DNA of 5,079 nucleotides from Treponema sp. (GTDB lineage: Bacteria > Spirochaetota > Spirochaetia > Treponematales > Breznakiellaceae). The notes beneath the pieces were generated by a model. It ran no database searches and had not been told where the DNA came from. It saw nothing but the letters and a program-made list of their open reading frames with translations. The position numbers and the translations under genes were made by a program. Numbering within the stretch: the first letter of the stretch is position 1; the number at the start of each line of letters is the position of its first letter. The DNA lies in NCBI GenBank assembly GCA_031259345.1, contig JAIRLQ010000238.1, positions 1-5,079 on the forward strand, in the 5' to 3' direction. Of this stretch, positions 1 to 5,079 are shown in pieces.

Positions 1-1611
1 ATGATCCAGATCCCCATCGGCCTTGAAGACAAGCTTGAAGGGGTGGTGGATCTTGTTACCCTGAAGGCGATCTACTTTGACGGCGGACAAGGCACCGATA
101 TCCGTTATGCGGAAATCCCCGCCCATCTTCAGGCGGACGCCGTAAAATACCGGGAAGAGCTTATCGATGCCGTTTCCCTTTTCGACGATACCCTGGCGGA
201 GAAGTTTCTTGCGGGTGAAGAAATTCCCGAAGATATGCTCCGCGCGGCCATCCGCAAGGGTACTTTGGCGGAACAGTTTGTACCTGTTATGGTTGGTTCG
301 GCCTACAAAAACAAGGGCATCCAGACTCTTCTGGACGCGGTTAATTATTACCTTCCCAATCCTACGGAAGTCAAAAACTTTGCCCTGGATCTGGATAAAA
401 AAGAAGAACAGGTGGATCTTGACTGCGATGAAAAAAAGCCCGTGATTGCCCTTGGTTTCAAGCTTGAGGATGGTCAGTACGGCCAGCTTACCTATGTGCG
501 CATTTACCAGGGGGCGCTGAAGAAAGGCGACGAACTTATAAACACCAGGGCCCGCAAAAAGTTCAAAGTTGGGCGCCTTGTAAGTATGCACGCGGATAAC
601 ATGGAAGATATCAACGAAGGCGCCCCGGGCGACATTGTGGCCCTTTTTGGCATAGAGTGCGCTTCCGGCGATACTTTCTGCGGCGGCGGCCTTAACTATG
701 CCATGAGTTCCATGTATGTGCCCGAGCCGGTTATCTCCCTGGCGATTGATCCCAAGGATAAAAAGTCCGCCGACCAAATGGCAAAAGCCTTAAACCGCTT
801 TACCAAAGAAGATCCTACCTTCCGTACCTATGTTGACGCCGAATCAAACCAGACCATCATTCAGGGTATGGGCGAACTTCACCTTGAAGTGTACATTGAG
901 CGCATGCGCCGGGAATACAGGTGCGAAGTTGAAACCGGTATGCCCCAGGTTGCCTACCGGGAAGCCATTACAGCCCGTTCGGAATTCAACTATACCCACA
1001 AAAAGCAAACCGGCGGTTCGGGGCAGTATGGCCGCGTAGCGGGCTATATGGAGCCTTGGAACGAGGGCGATTACGAGTTTGTGGATAACATCAAAGGCGG
1101 CGCCATACCGACGGAGTTTGTGCCTTCCTGTAACAAGGGCTTTAAAGAGGCCGTCAAACGGGGCAGCCTTATAGGCTTCCCCATTGTCAATATACGCTGC
1201 GTCATCAACGACGGTCAGAGCCATCCTGTTGACTCTTCGGACATAGCTTTCCAGCTTGCGGCCCTGGGCGCATTCCGGGAAGCGTACGGCAAGGCAAAGC
1301 CCTGCATCCTCGAACCTATCATGAAGGTTACTGTCGAAGGCCCTACGGAATTCCAGGGCAATATTTACGCTTCCGTTAATCAAAGGCGGGGTATCATTGT
1401 GGCCTCCACCGAAGACGGAACTTTTTCCCGGGTAGAAGCCGAAGTTCCTTTGAGCGAAATGTTTGGCTATTCTACCGTACTGCGTTCCCTTACCCAGGGC
1501 AAGGCGGAATTCACCATGGAATTCCTTAAATACGGAAAAGTACCCCAGAGTATATCTGAAACCCTTATCAAAGAGTACGAAGAAAAACGCCGCAAAGAAC
1601 AACAAAGATAG
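1..1611 (+). CDS. fusA: Elongation factor G, 5'-truncated by window edge (spd/mitochondrial EFG1-like)
   Basis: Translational GTPase that moves tRNA and mRNA through the ribosome after peptide transfer; cytoplasmic. The 536 visible residues are in frame from base 1. Families of this type run about 690-700 residues, so roughly 160 N-terminal residues (P-loop, switch regions) lie outside the window, and the ATG at base 1 is an internal Met rather than the start. Visible: the G' insert and end of the G domain, with GSAYKNKG at 99-106 as the G5 element; domain II about 145-245; domain III with [14 protein letters not shown] at 289-302; domain IV with [12 protein letters not shown] at 333-344 and [11 protein letters not shown] at 411-421; domain V about 435-510 with [10 protein letters not shown] at 483-492; and a charged tail. 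[26 protein letters not shown] and [16 protein letters not shown] resemble mitochondrial EFG1 and the spirochaete spdEFG1 group more than E. coli EF-G. The family call is very safe. The paralogue (translocase rather than recycling type) is an inference. Confidence 0.96.
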   Translation: MIQIPIGLEDKLEGVVDLVTLKAIYFDGGQGTDIRYAEIPAHLQADAVKYREELIDAVSLFDDTLAEKFLAGEEIPEDMLRAAIRKGTLAEQFVPVMVGSAYKNKGIQTLLDAVNYYLPNPTEVKNFALDLDKKEEQVDLDCDEKKPVIALGFKLEDGQYGQLTYVRIYQGALKKGDELINTRARKKFKVGRLVSMHADNMEDINEGAPGDIVALFGIECASGDTFCGGGLNYAMSSMYVPEPVISLAIDPKDKKSADQMAKALNRFTKEDPTFRTYVDAESNQTIIQGMGELHLEVYIERMRREYRCEVETGMPQVAYREAITARSEFNYTHKKQTGGSGQYGRVAGYMEPWNEGDYEFVDNIKGGAIPTEFVPSCNKGFKEAVKRGSLIGFPIVNIRCVINDGQSHPVDSSDIAFQLAALGAFREAYGKAKPCILEPIMKVTVEGPTEFQGNIYASVNQRRGIIVASTEDGTFSRVEAEVPLSEMFGYSTVLRSLTQGKAEFTMEFLKYGKVPQSISETLIKEYEEKRRKEQQR

Positions 1612-1623
1612 GAGGAATGAATC

Positions 1624-2328
1624 ATGGTTAAAGAAGAATTAATTCAGCGTAGTCCGGTGCGGATTTTTATGAATTCAATTCATGGAGGGCTTAAATCCGG
1701 CGATCTCGGCCTTATAGCGTCCCCTTCGGGCATCGGTAAAACTTCGGTGCTGGTGCAGATTGCCCTGGACAAGCTGCTTCAGGAAGAAAAGGTGATCCAT
1801 GTATCTTTTACCCAGCATGCCGATTATGTCATGGCCTGGTACGAAGATATTTTTGATGAATTTATCAAAAAGAAAAATCTGGAAAACGAGAAGGAAGTTA
1901 AAAACGATATTATCAAAAATCGCGTACTCATGAAGTTTAATCAGGAAGGCCTTACGGCGGATCAGATTTTAAAAAGCCTTACTGCCCTGATCCGCGACGG
2001 CGGTTTTAAGGCTAATTATATTATCGTAGACGGCTACATTTTTTCCGAAACCGATGGTGAGCGTTTTGCCAGGGTAAAGGAATTTGCCAAAGAGCTTGAC
2101 CTTGCCATTTGGTATAGCTGTACCGTAGGTTCCGGCAAGGCTGGGTTTGATAAACAGAATATTCCCCAGGTAATCAAAAGTTACCAGAACTGCTTTGATG
2201 TGATTGTGGCTATGGAACCCAAACAGGATCATATTGTCCTTTCGGTTTCCCGGGATCGGGATATCGTAAATCCCGAGCAAATGGCGCTCAGGCTGGATCC
2301 GAAAACGCTGCTTATTCTGGAAGAATAG
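1624..2328 (+). CDS. RecA/KaiC-fold P-loop ATPase of unknown role
   Basis: A 234-residue cytoplasmic protein with the layout of a minimal RecA-fold ATPase (KaiC/RadA/DnaB group). GGLKSGDLGLIASPSGIGKT at 21-40 holds Walker A (S33-x4-G38-K39-T40), followed by a helix and the strand KVIHVSF at 56-62. NYIIVDGY at 131-138 is the Walker B strand ending in D136. The tail, with VIVAMEPKQDHIVLSVSRDRD at 193-213, has the strand-turn-strand pattern seen at the end of such ATPases. Two oddities: Ser replaces the usual Gly/Ala at the first Walker A position, and Gly follows the Walker B Asp where a second acid is common. The residues between 64 and 125 are charged and helical. The start is fixed by GGAGG at 1611-1615, eight bases before the ATG. 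The gap to fusA is 12 bases, so co-transcription is likely. Fold fairly sure; substrate and biological role not recognised. DNA-, sensor- or ribosome-linked roles are all open. Confidence 0.85.
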   Translation: MVKEELIQRSPVRIFMNSIHGGLKSGDLGLIASPSGIGKTSVLVQIALDKLLQEEKVIHVSFTQHADYVMAWYEDIFDEFIKKKNLENEKEVKNDIIKNRVLMKFNQEGLTADQILKSLTALIRDGGFKANYIIVDGYIFSETDGERFARVKEFAKELDLAIWYSCTVGSGKAGFDKQNIPQVIKSYQNCFDVIVAMEPKQDHIVLSVSRDRDIVNPEQMALRLDPKTLLILEE

Positions 2329-2335
2329 CAATGAT

Positions 2336-2360
2336 AAGGCGCTTTGCCTTAAGGCCTTAA
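2336..2360 (+). repeat. Nested inverted repeats ahead of the AEC permease
   Basis: Between the ATPase stop and the permease ATG, AAGGC-GCTTT-GCCTT (2336-2350) can form a 5-bp stem with a 5-base loop, and it abuts the 12-bp perfect palindrome TTAAGGCCTTAA (2349-2360). The only Shine-Dalgarno-like bases for the permease, AAGG at 2351-2354, lie inside the palindrome. No T-run follows on the + strand, so it does not read as an intrinsic terminator. Repeats are seen directly; any effect on translation is inferred. Confidence 0.4.
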
Positions 2361-2363
2361 AAA

Positions 2364-3296
2364 ATGGCTGTAGTGTCACATGTGCTAGTACTCTTTATGC
2401 TGATGGCGGCAGGCTTTGCCTCTGCCAAACTGAAAGTGTCGGGGCCGGAAATGGCATCCAAAGTTTCGGTATTTCTTTTGAACATTGCCCTGCCGGCGCT
2501 GCTTTTTGTTTCCTTTCAACGGCCTTTTAGCCGGCAGCTTTTATCCGAAGCCGGTACGGCAATTGCCGTTTCCGCAGGGCTGTACGCTGTATTTTTTTTG
2601 ATTGCCTTCGTGTACCCCCGGCTTCTCGGGATAAAAGGCCCGGAACGGGGGGTGCATCGTTACGCCGTCCTTTTTTCCAATTGCGGTTTTATCGGTTACC
2701 CCATGGTAGAAGCCGCTCTGGGACATTCTTATATATTCCACGCGGTGATTTTCAATATACCTTTTAGCCTTCTCGCCTATTCTGTGGGGGCCTGGATAAT
2801 TTCCAGGGAGGGGAAGGGAAATATGCCCCTTTCCTGGAAGGTATTTGTTAATCCCAGCATAGTTGCCACCGCCCTGGGCTTTATCTGTTTTATGTTTTCT
2901 CTCTCCCTGCCGGAGCCTGTATTCAGGGCGTTCAAAATGACCGCGGATACTACTTCGCCCCTTTCCATGTTTGTAATCGGCATTACACTTGCCCAGGCGA
3001 ATGCGCATCAGATTTTTGGGCGCTGGCGTATTTATGTAACTGTGGCGGTGCGCCTTGTGCTTCTGCCGTTTATCACCGTCGTTTTTTGTTATTTTTTTGG
3101 CATTCCGGGCCCTGTTATAATTTTGGCAATGCTCCTTGTCGCCATGCCTGCCGCATCCAACACTTCGTTGTATGCGTCTTTTTTTGGCGTTGCCCCGGAA
3201 GAGGCAAGTTCCCTGGTTTTTCTTTCTACGGTTTTGTGCGTGCTTACAATTCCCGGGGCGCTGCTTATTGTGTCGGGCCTTTTAGGCGCGCCTTGA
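2364..3296 (+). CDS. Auxin efflux carrier (AEC) family permease
   Basis: A 310-residue integral inner-membrane protein of the AEC / Mem_trans family, a secondary transporter family whose bacterial members are linked to export or uptake of organic and amino acids. About ten hydrophobic segments are visible, near residues 3-20, 33-51, 63-85, 100-119, 126-147, 162-181, 197-211, 222-245, 250-270 and 284-307. Family hallmarks: NIALPALLF at 40-48, the broken-helix stretch SNCGFIGYPMVEAALG at 105-120, NPSIVATALGF at 163-173, and SPLSMFVIGITLAQ at 198-211. Length is normal for the family. The start is chosen because the first membrane segment begins at once, as usual here. The RBS is weak (AAGG at 2351-2354). 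It may be read from the fusA-ATPase transcript, 35 bases upstream. Its last 15 bases overlap the end of the opposing glycosidase relic. The substrate cannot be read from the sequence. Confidence 0.93.
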   Translation: MAVVSHVLVLFMLMAAGFASAKLKVSGPEMASKVSVFLLNIALPALLFVSFQRPFSRQLLSEAGTAIAVSAGLYAVFFLIAFVYPRLLGIKGPERGVHRYAVLFSNCGFIGYPMVEAALGHSYIFHAVIFNIPFSLLAYSVGAWIISREGKGNMPLSWKVFVNPSIVATALGFICFMFSLSLPEPVFRAFKMTADTTSPLSMFVIGITLAQANAHQIFGRWRIYVTVAVRLVLLPFITVVFCYFFGIPGPVIILAMLLVAMPAASNTSLYASFFGVAPEEASSLVFLSTVLCVLTIPGALLIVSGLLGAP

Positions 3297-3782
3297 AAGA
3301 TAGAGTATGATCCCGCTGTTTTTTTCGGGGATTTCCAAAACAATACCGTCATTGTACAGATCTTTTTCCGTGATATTTATTGTTTCGCCACAGTCATAAT
3401 CTGTAAGGCGGCAGCTTCCTCCTGCGACGCCGGGCGGCAGACGGAAACGCATGCGGCTTTCTGTAGTATCAAGACGGAAGGCAAAAAAAATGCCCTGGGA
3501 ACAATCTTTGCTATGAATGTAGAAAGCAGACCAGCCGGTTCTGTCGGTGATGGGTGCGATAGGGGTCAGTTGTTCCCGGATGCCCTGTTGTATAAGCTTC
3601 TGATGTTGTTTGTAAAATTCCACGGCCTTCTTGATTTTTTTTCCGGTAGCGGCATCTAAATCCGCAAGCTGGCCGGAAAAAGAAAGCTGCCCCTGAAGGC
3701 ACACTTTAAGGCAAAAATCGGCGCTGACTTTTTCGGCGTCGTCCCATATAGCTTTTTTGGGCCCCTTGAATTTATCCCAAGA
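3282..3782 (-). pseudogene. C-terminal remnant of a GH36-type alpha-galactosidase
   Basis: The frame is open from a stop at 3783-3785 to the TAA at 3282-3284, 166 codons. The first possible start, GTG at 3702-3704, falls inside homologous protein: the residues before it (GPKKAIWDDAEKVSADFCLK) continue naturally into CLQGQLSFSGQLADLD. This shows the gene lost its 5' part instead of starting there. The first half resembles the end of a GH36/melibiase catalytic barrel, with the final helix KAVEFYKQHQKLIQQG. The second half, with GIFFAFRLDTTESRMRFRLP and CRLTDYDCGE, resembles the C-terminal beta-sandwich domain of that family. Such enzymes are about 700 residues, so the catalytic centre is absent and the fragment cannot hydrolyse substrate. 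No start codon with a Shine-Dalgarno is visible. It converges on the AEC gene with a 15-base overlap of 3' ends. Exact glycosidase specificity unknown; truncation is clear. Confidence 0.72.
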
Positions 3783-3819
3783 TTAGGTTAGTCTTGTACA
3801 AAGCTCTAAAAAACAGCCG

Positions 3820-3847
3820 CAATCGCCGCGGTAATTGGCCTTATTAT
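3820..3847 (+). promoter_or_regulatory. Possible promoter/operator for the YhcH-family gene
   Basis: An imperfect palindrome, CAATcgCCGCGGtaATTG (3820-3837, 14 of 18 positions symmetric), lies just before TATTAT (3842-3847), a plausible -10 hexamer. No good -35 is seen at the right distance (GCAATC at 3819-3824), so the site would need an activator or be weak. A repressor on the palindrome would block polymerase in this position. This is inference from spacing and symmetry only. Confidence 0.25.
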
Positions 3848-3870
3848 GTTCACCATTTCCTGAAAAACAC

Positions 3871-3887
3871 GGATGACTCCGTCATCC
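3871..3887. repeat. Perfect 7-bp inverted repeat in the leader of the YhcH-family gene
   Basis: GGATGAC-TCC-GTCATCC forms a perfect 7-bp stem with a 3-base loop, ending 17 bases before the Shine-Dalgarno of the next gene. On the + strand it has no T-run. On the - strand it is followed by GTGTTTTT and could act as a terminator for transcripts running leftward. It could also be an operator or a 5' mRNA stabilising hairpin. Confidence 0.45.
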
Positions 3888-3917
3888 TAAGAAAAAGTTA
3901 CGTTTAGGAGGAAGACT

Positions 3918-4373
3918 ATGATTTTCGCAGCGAAAAAAGGCTTGGAACGGTACAAAGGCATCAGCGCCAATATGAGTGCCGCTATCGACTATCTGCTGAA
4001 AAACACCAGAGAAGATCTGCCGCCCGGCAAGGTGGAAATTGATGACAATATGTATATGATGATTCAACACTACGATACCCGTGCTTGGGATAAAGGGAAA
4101 TTTGAGGCACATGATAAATATGTTGACATTCAGCTTTACTTAAGCGGCGAAGAGTTTGTCTACGTCGAAGACCGTTCAAAATTGAACGTATCAGAACCTT
4201 ATGATGAAGAACACGATGTGGTTAAATTCCATGATGCTGCCGCTCCTCTCAGGCTTCGCATGACGCCGGATACCGCCGCCATTTTCTTTCCCGAAGACGG
4301 GCACAAGCCAAACTGCATGATTGACAACAGGCCTGAGTCAGTGAAAAAAATTGTAATGAAGGTTAAATTATAA
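3918..4373 (+). CDS. YhcH/YjgK/YiaL (TabA, EbgC-like) family cupin protein
   Basis: A 151-residue cytoplasmic beta-barrel protein of the DUF386 family, normal full length. Members (YhcH, YiaL, TabA, EbgC) sit beside sugar, sialic-acid and ketogulonate genes. Proposed roles are sugar-anomer or sugar-acid processing and, for TabA, biofilm control; the reaction is not firmly known for most. Visible family marks: FEAHDKYVDIQLYLSGEE at 62-79 (H65, D70 and Q72 in the predicted metal and active-site pocket), FFPEDGHKPNC at 123-133 (H129), and the basic end VKKIVMKVKL with a conserved Lys pair. The start is set by a strong RBS, TAGGAGGA at 3905-3912, five bases before the ATG. It is the only intact gene between 3297 and 4841: a glycosidase remnant lies upstream on the other strand and two dehydrogenase remnants follow directly. 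A specific member name (yiaL or yhcH) cannot be chosen from sequence alone. Confidence 0.92.
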   Translation: MIFAAKKGLERYKGISANMSAAIDYLLKNTREDLPPGKVEIDDNMYMMIQHYDTRAWDKGKFEAHDKYVDIQLYLSGEEFVYVEDRSKLNVSEPYDEEHDVVKFHDAAAPLRLRMTPDTAAIFFPEDGHKPNCMIDNRPESVKKIVMKVKL

Positions 4374-4381
4374 ACTTTACC

Positions 4382-4564
4382 AAAGGCAGAATTGAGGCTT
4401 TGGGCTGTATTTTCCATGCGGATTATGAGGATATGATTAAGGAATGCAACTTTGTTTCAATCTATGTGCCTCTCACAGAAAACACGAGGGGCATGATTAG
4501 AAAAAAACAGCTTTCCATGATGAAGAAGACTGCGGTATTGATTAACTGTTACCGCAATGGGTAA
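4382..4564 (+). pseudogene. Internal fragment of a D-isomer 2-hydroxyacid dehydrogenase
   Basis: The frame is open from just after the TAA at 4364-4366 to the TAA at 4562-4564, and encodes about 60 residues. DYEDMIKECNFVSIYVPLTENT, written here in two parts as DYEDMIKECNFV and SIYVPLTENT, followed by RGMIRKKQLSMMKKTAVLIN, is the classic stretch of the NAD-binding domain of D-3-phosphoglycerate / glyoxylate / lactate-type dehydrogenases, ending where the family has the N-x-ARG motif (here NCYRNG, then stop). The Rossmann glycine loop before it, and the catalytic Glu and His after it, are missing; the leading GRIEALGC may be a deletion scar. No RBS or start is visible. It begins 8 bases after the YhcH-family gene and runs into the Ldh_2 relic in another frame. 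Whole members are over 300 residues, so this is certainly non-functional. Confidence 0.8.
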
Positions 4565-4841
4565 GGTAACTATGGCGCAGGATAACGGAAAACCTATACC
4601 GCCCGGCTGGGCCATGGATAAGGACGGCAGATCCACAACGGACCCTAAAGAAGCCAAAGCCGGAAGTCTCCTCCCCATAGGCGGCTACAAGGGCTATGGG
4701 TTGGCGTTGAGCATAGAGCTCATCTGTTCAGCTTTAACCGGAGGCAGTTTCGCCGGCGAAATTTCAAGCTGGCTTGGTGAACCGTCAAAGCCTCCGAAAA
4801 TTCCCTTTTCGATGATCGCCCTGGACATTGCCAATTTTTAA
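4542..4841 (+). pseudogene. Fragment of an Ldh_2-family (YiaK-like) malate/lactate/ketogulonate reductase
   Basis: About 99 codons are open after a TGA at 4539-4541. TAMGKVTMAQDNGKPIPPGW, DGRSTTDPKEA and LLPIGGYKGYGLALSIELI, then MIALDIANF, are diagnostic of the NAD(P)-dependent Ldh_2 family (malate dehydrogenase, ureidoglycolate dehydrogenase, 2,3-diketo-L-gulonate reductase YiaK). The fragment begins at about the middle of a 330-350 residue enzyme and stops 60-100 residues early. The N-terminal catalytic residues are lost and the last domain is cut by TAA. ATG 4557 has no Shine-Dalgarno. Its first bases overlap the end of the 2-hydroxyacid dehydrogenase scrap in a different frame, so the two were joined by a deletion or illegitimate recombination. 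Being downstream of a YiaL-family gene, it may be a relic of a yiaKL-like operon (inference). Confidence 0.82.
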
Positions 4842-4881
4842 GAAAAATTTAACCGTCACCCGTTGATTTTTATGATATACT
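4833..4881 (+). promoter_or_regulatory. Sigma70-type extended -10 promoter with UP-like A/T tract
   Basis: TGATATACT at 4873-4881 is an extended -10 (TG-n-TATACT, one mismatch to TATAAT). Seventeen bases upstream is a weak -35, CCGTCA (4853-4858, 3 of 6). Right before that is the A/T-only stretch AATTTTTAAGAAAAATTTAA (4833-4852), placed as an UP element would be. It also forms an A/T-only inverted repeat, too weak for a terminator. Transcription should start near 4888 and read toward the leader ORF and the gene at 5025. Confidence 0.6.
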
Positions 4882-4964
4882 ATCCATAACTAGAAGCACG
4901 ATGAGGAGAGGGGGGGAAGTTGTGCGGACAGACGGTTTGAAGACGGCGCATTTAAGGAGGGGAA

Positions 4965-4979
4965 AATGGTAATACCATT
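4965..4979. promoter_or_regulatory. Candidate GntR (FadR-subfamily) operator over a start codon
   Basis: AATGGTA-A-TACCATT is a perfect palindrome with a 1-base centre. Its core TGGTAATACCA (4967-4977) fits TNGTNNNACNA, the general operator pattern known for FadR-type GntR repressors, which include regulators of hexuronate and organic-acid genes. It covers the ATG at 4966 of the small leader ORF, about 75 bases after the predicted transcription start, so it would act as a roadblock. Alternatively the RNA could fold (5-bp stem, TAATA loop) and hide the start codon. Palindrome seen; regulator inferred. Confidence 0.45.
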
Positions 4980-5028
4980 GACCGCGCCGCCTGATTTTGG
5001 AACAAGTTTAATATGGAGGGAAACATGA
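4966..5028 (+). CDS. 20-codon leader ORF, possibly translated
   Basis: Encodes MVIPLTAPPDFGTSLIWRET. It has an excellent Shine-Dalgarno, AAGGAGGGG at 4954-4962, three bases before the ATG core spacing begins, and its TGA (5026-5028) overlaps the ATG of the next gene (5025-5027) in the ATGA arrangement typical of translational coupling. The peptide has no membrane segment, no recognisable domain and no run of one amino acid that would suggest classic attenuation. The next gene has its own RBS (TGGAGGGA at 5014-5021) inside this ORF. It is predicted from RBS, overlap and position only; it could equally be an untranslated leader whose Shine-Dalgarno arises by chance. Confidence 0.4.
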   Translation: MVIPLTAPPDFGTSLIWRET

Positions 5029-5079
5029 AAGCGGCATCGGAGAAATTCACCAAAAGCGAAAAGAGCTGGATCCTGTACG
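5025..5079 (+). CDS. Start of a permease gene cut by window edge, possibly MFS (UMF1/Atg22-like)
   Basis: Only 18 codons are visible, from an ATG with the RBS GGAGGGA at 5015-5021. The hydrophilic start, ending KSEKSWILY, resembles the short cytoplasmic lead-in of UMF1 / Atg22-like major facilitator permeases, where an EKSWILYD-type stretch precedes the first membrane helix. The open frame and good RBS make it a real gene start; the family is a guess from nine residues. It lies in a leader of about 137 bases after the extended -10 promoter, and its start overlaps the stop of the 20-codon ORF. Confidence 0.55.
   Translation, partial: MKAASEKFTKSEKSWILY

Noticed and set aside
844..1605. 253-codon open frame on the - strand
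   Set aside because: Lies wholly antisense to the highly conserved EF-G gene, has no family resemblance and no plausible RBS context; a shadow of codon bias.
1617..1631. ATG at 1617 as start or micro-ORF
   Set aside because: Gives only four codons before a stop and sits too close to GGAGG; the ATG at 1624 has ideal spacing.
2541..3008. 155-codon open frame on the - strand inside the permease gene
   Set aside because: Antisense to a clear ten-segment membrane protein; basic, low-complexity product with no recognisable motif.
3783..3917. Mobile element ends or transposase traces next to the relics
   Set aside because: No terminal inverted repeats, target duplications or transposase-like frames seen there.
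4557..4841. Reading the Ldh_2 piece as an intact 94-residue gene
   Set aside because: Homology continues upstream of the ATG, there is no Shine-Dalgarno, and both ends of the enzyme are missing.
4833..4849. AATTTTT-AAG-AAAAATT as an intrinsic terminator
   Set aside because: The stem has no G-C pairs, and the position directly upstream of the promoter fits an UP-like tract better.
4901..4972. 23-codon frame from ATG 4901 as a gene
   Set aside because: No Shine-Dalgarno before ATG 4901, only about 13 bases from the predicted transcription start; GTG 4922 is possible but unsupported.

Overview
The window looks like a spirochaete chromosome, most likely a Treponema-related lineage. The elongation factor G at the left has the sequence character of the spirochaete / mitochondrial-EFG1 (spd) branch, and base composition is moderate. 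The species assignment is an inference from protein character only.

Left part (1-3296, + strand): a compact, well-kept gene string. It starts inside fusA (EF-G, N-terminal GTPase core lost off the window edge). Twelve bases later comes a small RecA/KaiC-fold ATPase with its own strong Shine-Dalgarno, and after a 35-base gap with a nested palindrome comes an auxin-efflux-carrier (AEC) family permease. The first two genes look like one transcription unit. The permease may be co-transcribed.

Middle and right part (3282-4841): a gene graveyard of carbohydrate metabolism surrounding one intact gene. On the - strand is the C-terminal end of a GH36-type alpha-galactosidase, lacking its catalytic domain and converging on, and overlapping, the permease. 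On the + strand is an intact YhcH/YiaL/TabA-family cupin gene (3918-4373) with a strong RBS. It is followed directly by an internal scrap of a D-2-hydroxyacid dehydrogenase fused, in a different frame, to an internal scrap of an Ldh_2-family (YiaK-like) dehydrogenase. YiaK and YiaL homologues are operon neighbours in E. coli, so the relics probably record a former sugar-acid or sugar catabolic cluster, of which only the YhcH-family gene survives intact.

Right edge (4842-5079): a new transcription unit. An A/T-rich UP-like stretch and an extended -10 promoter (TGATATACT) are followed by a leader of about 80 bases, then a 20-codon ORF with a strong Shine-Dalgarno. Its start codon lies inside a perfect palindrome (TGGTAATACCA core) matching the general operator pattern of FadR-type GntR regulators. 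The small ORF overlaps (ATGA) the start of a gene cut by the window edge, whose first residues resemble MFS / UMF1-like (Atg22-like) permeases. This small regulated leader is the most interesting structure here. I see no CRISPR array, insertion sequence, tRNA or rRNA, and no clearly new multi-gene system.
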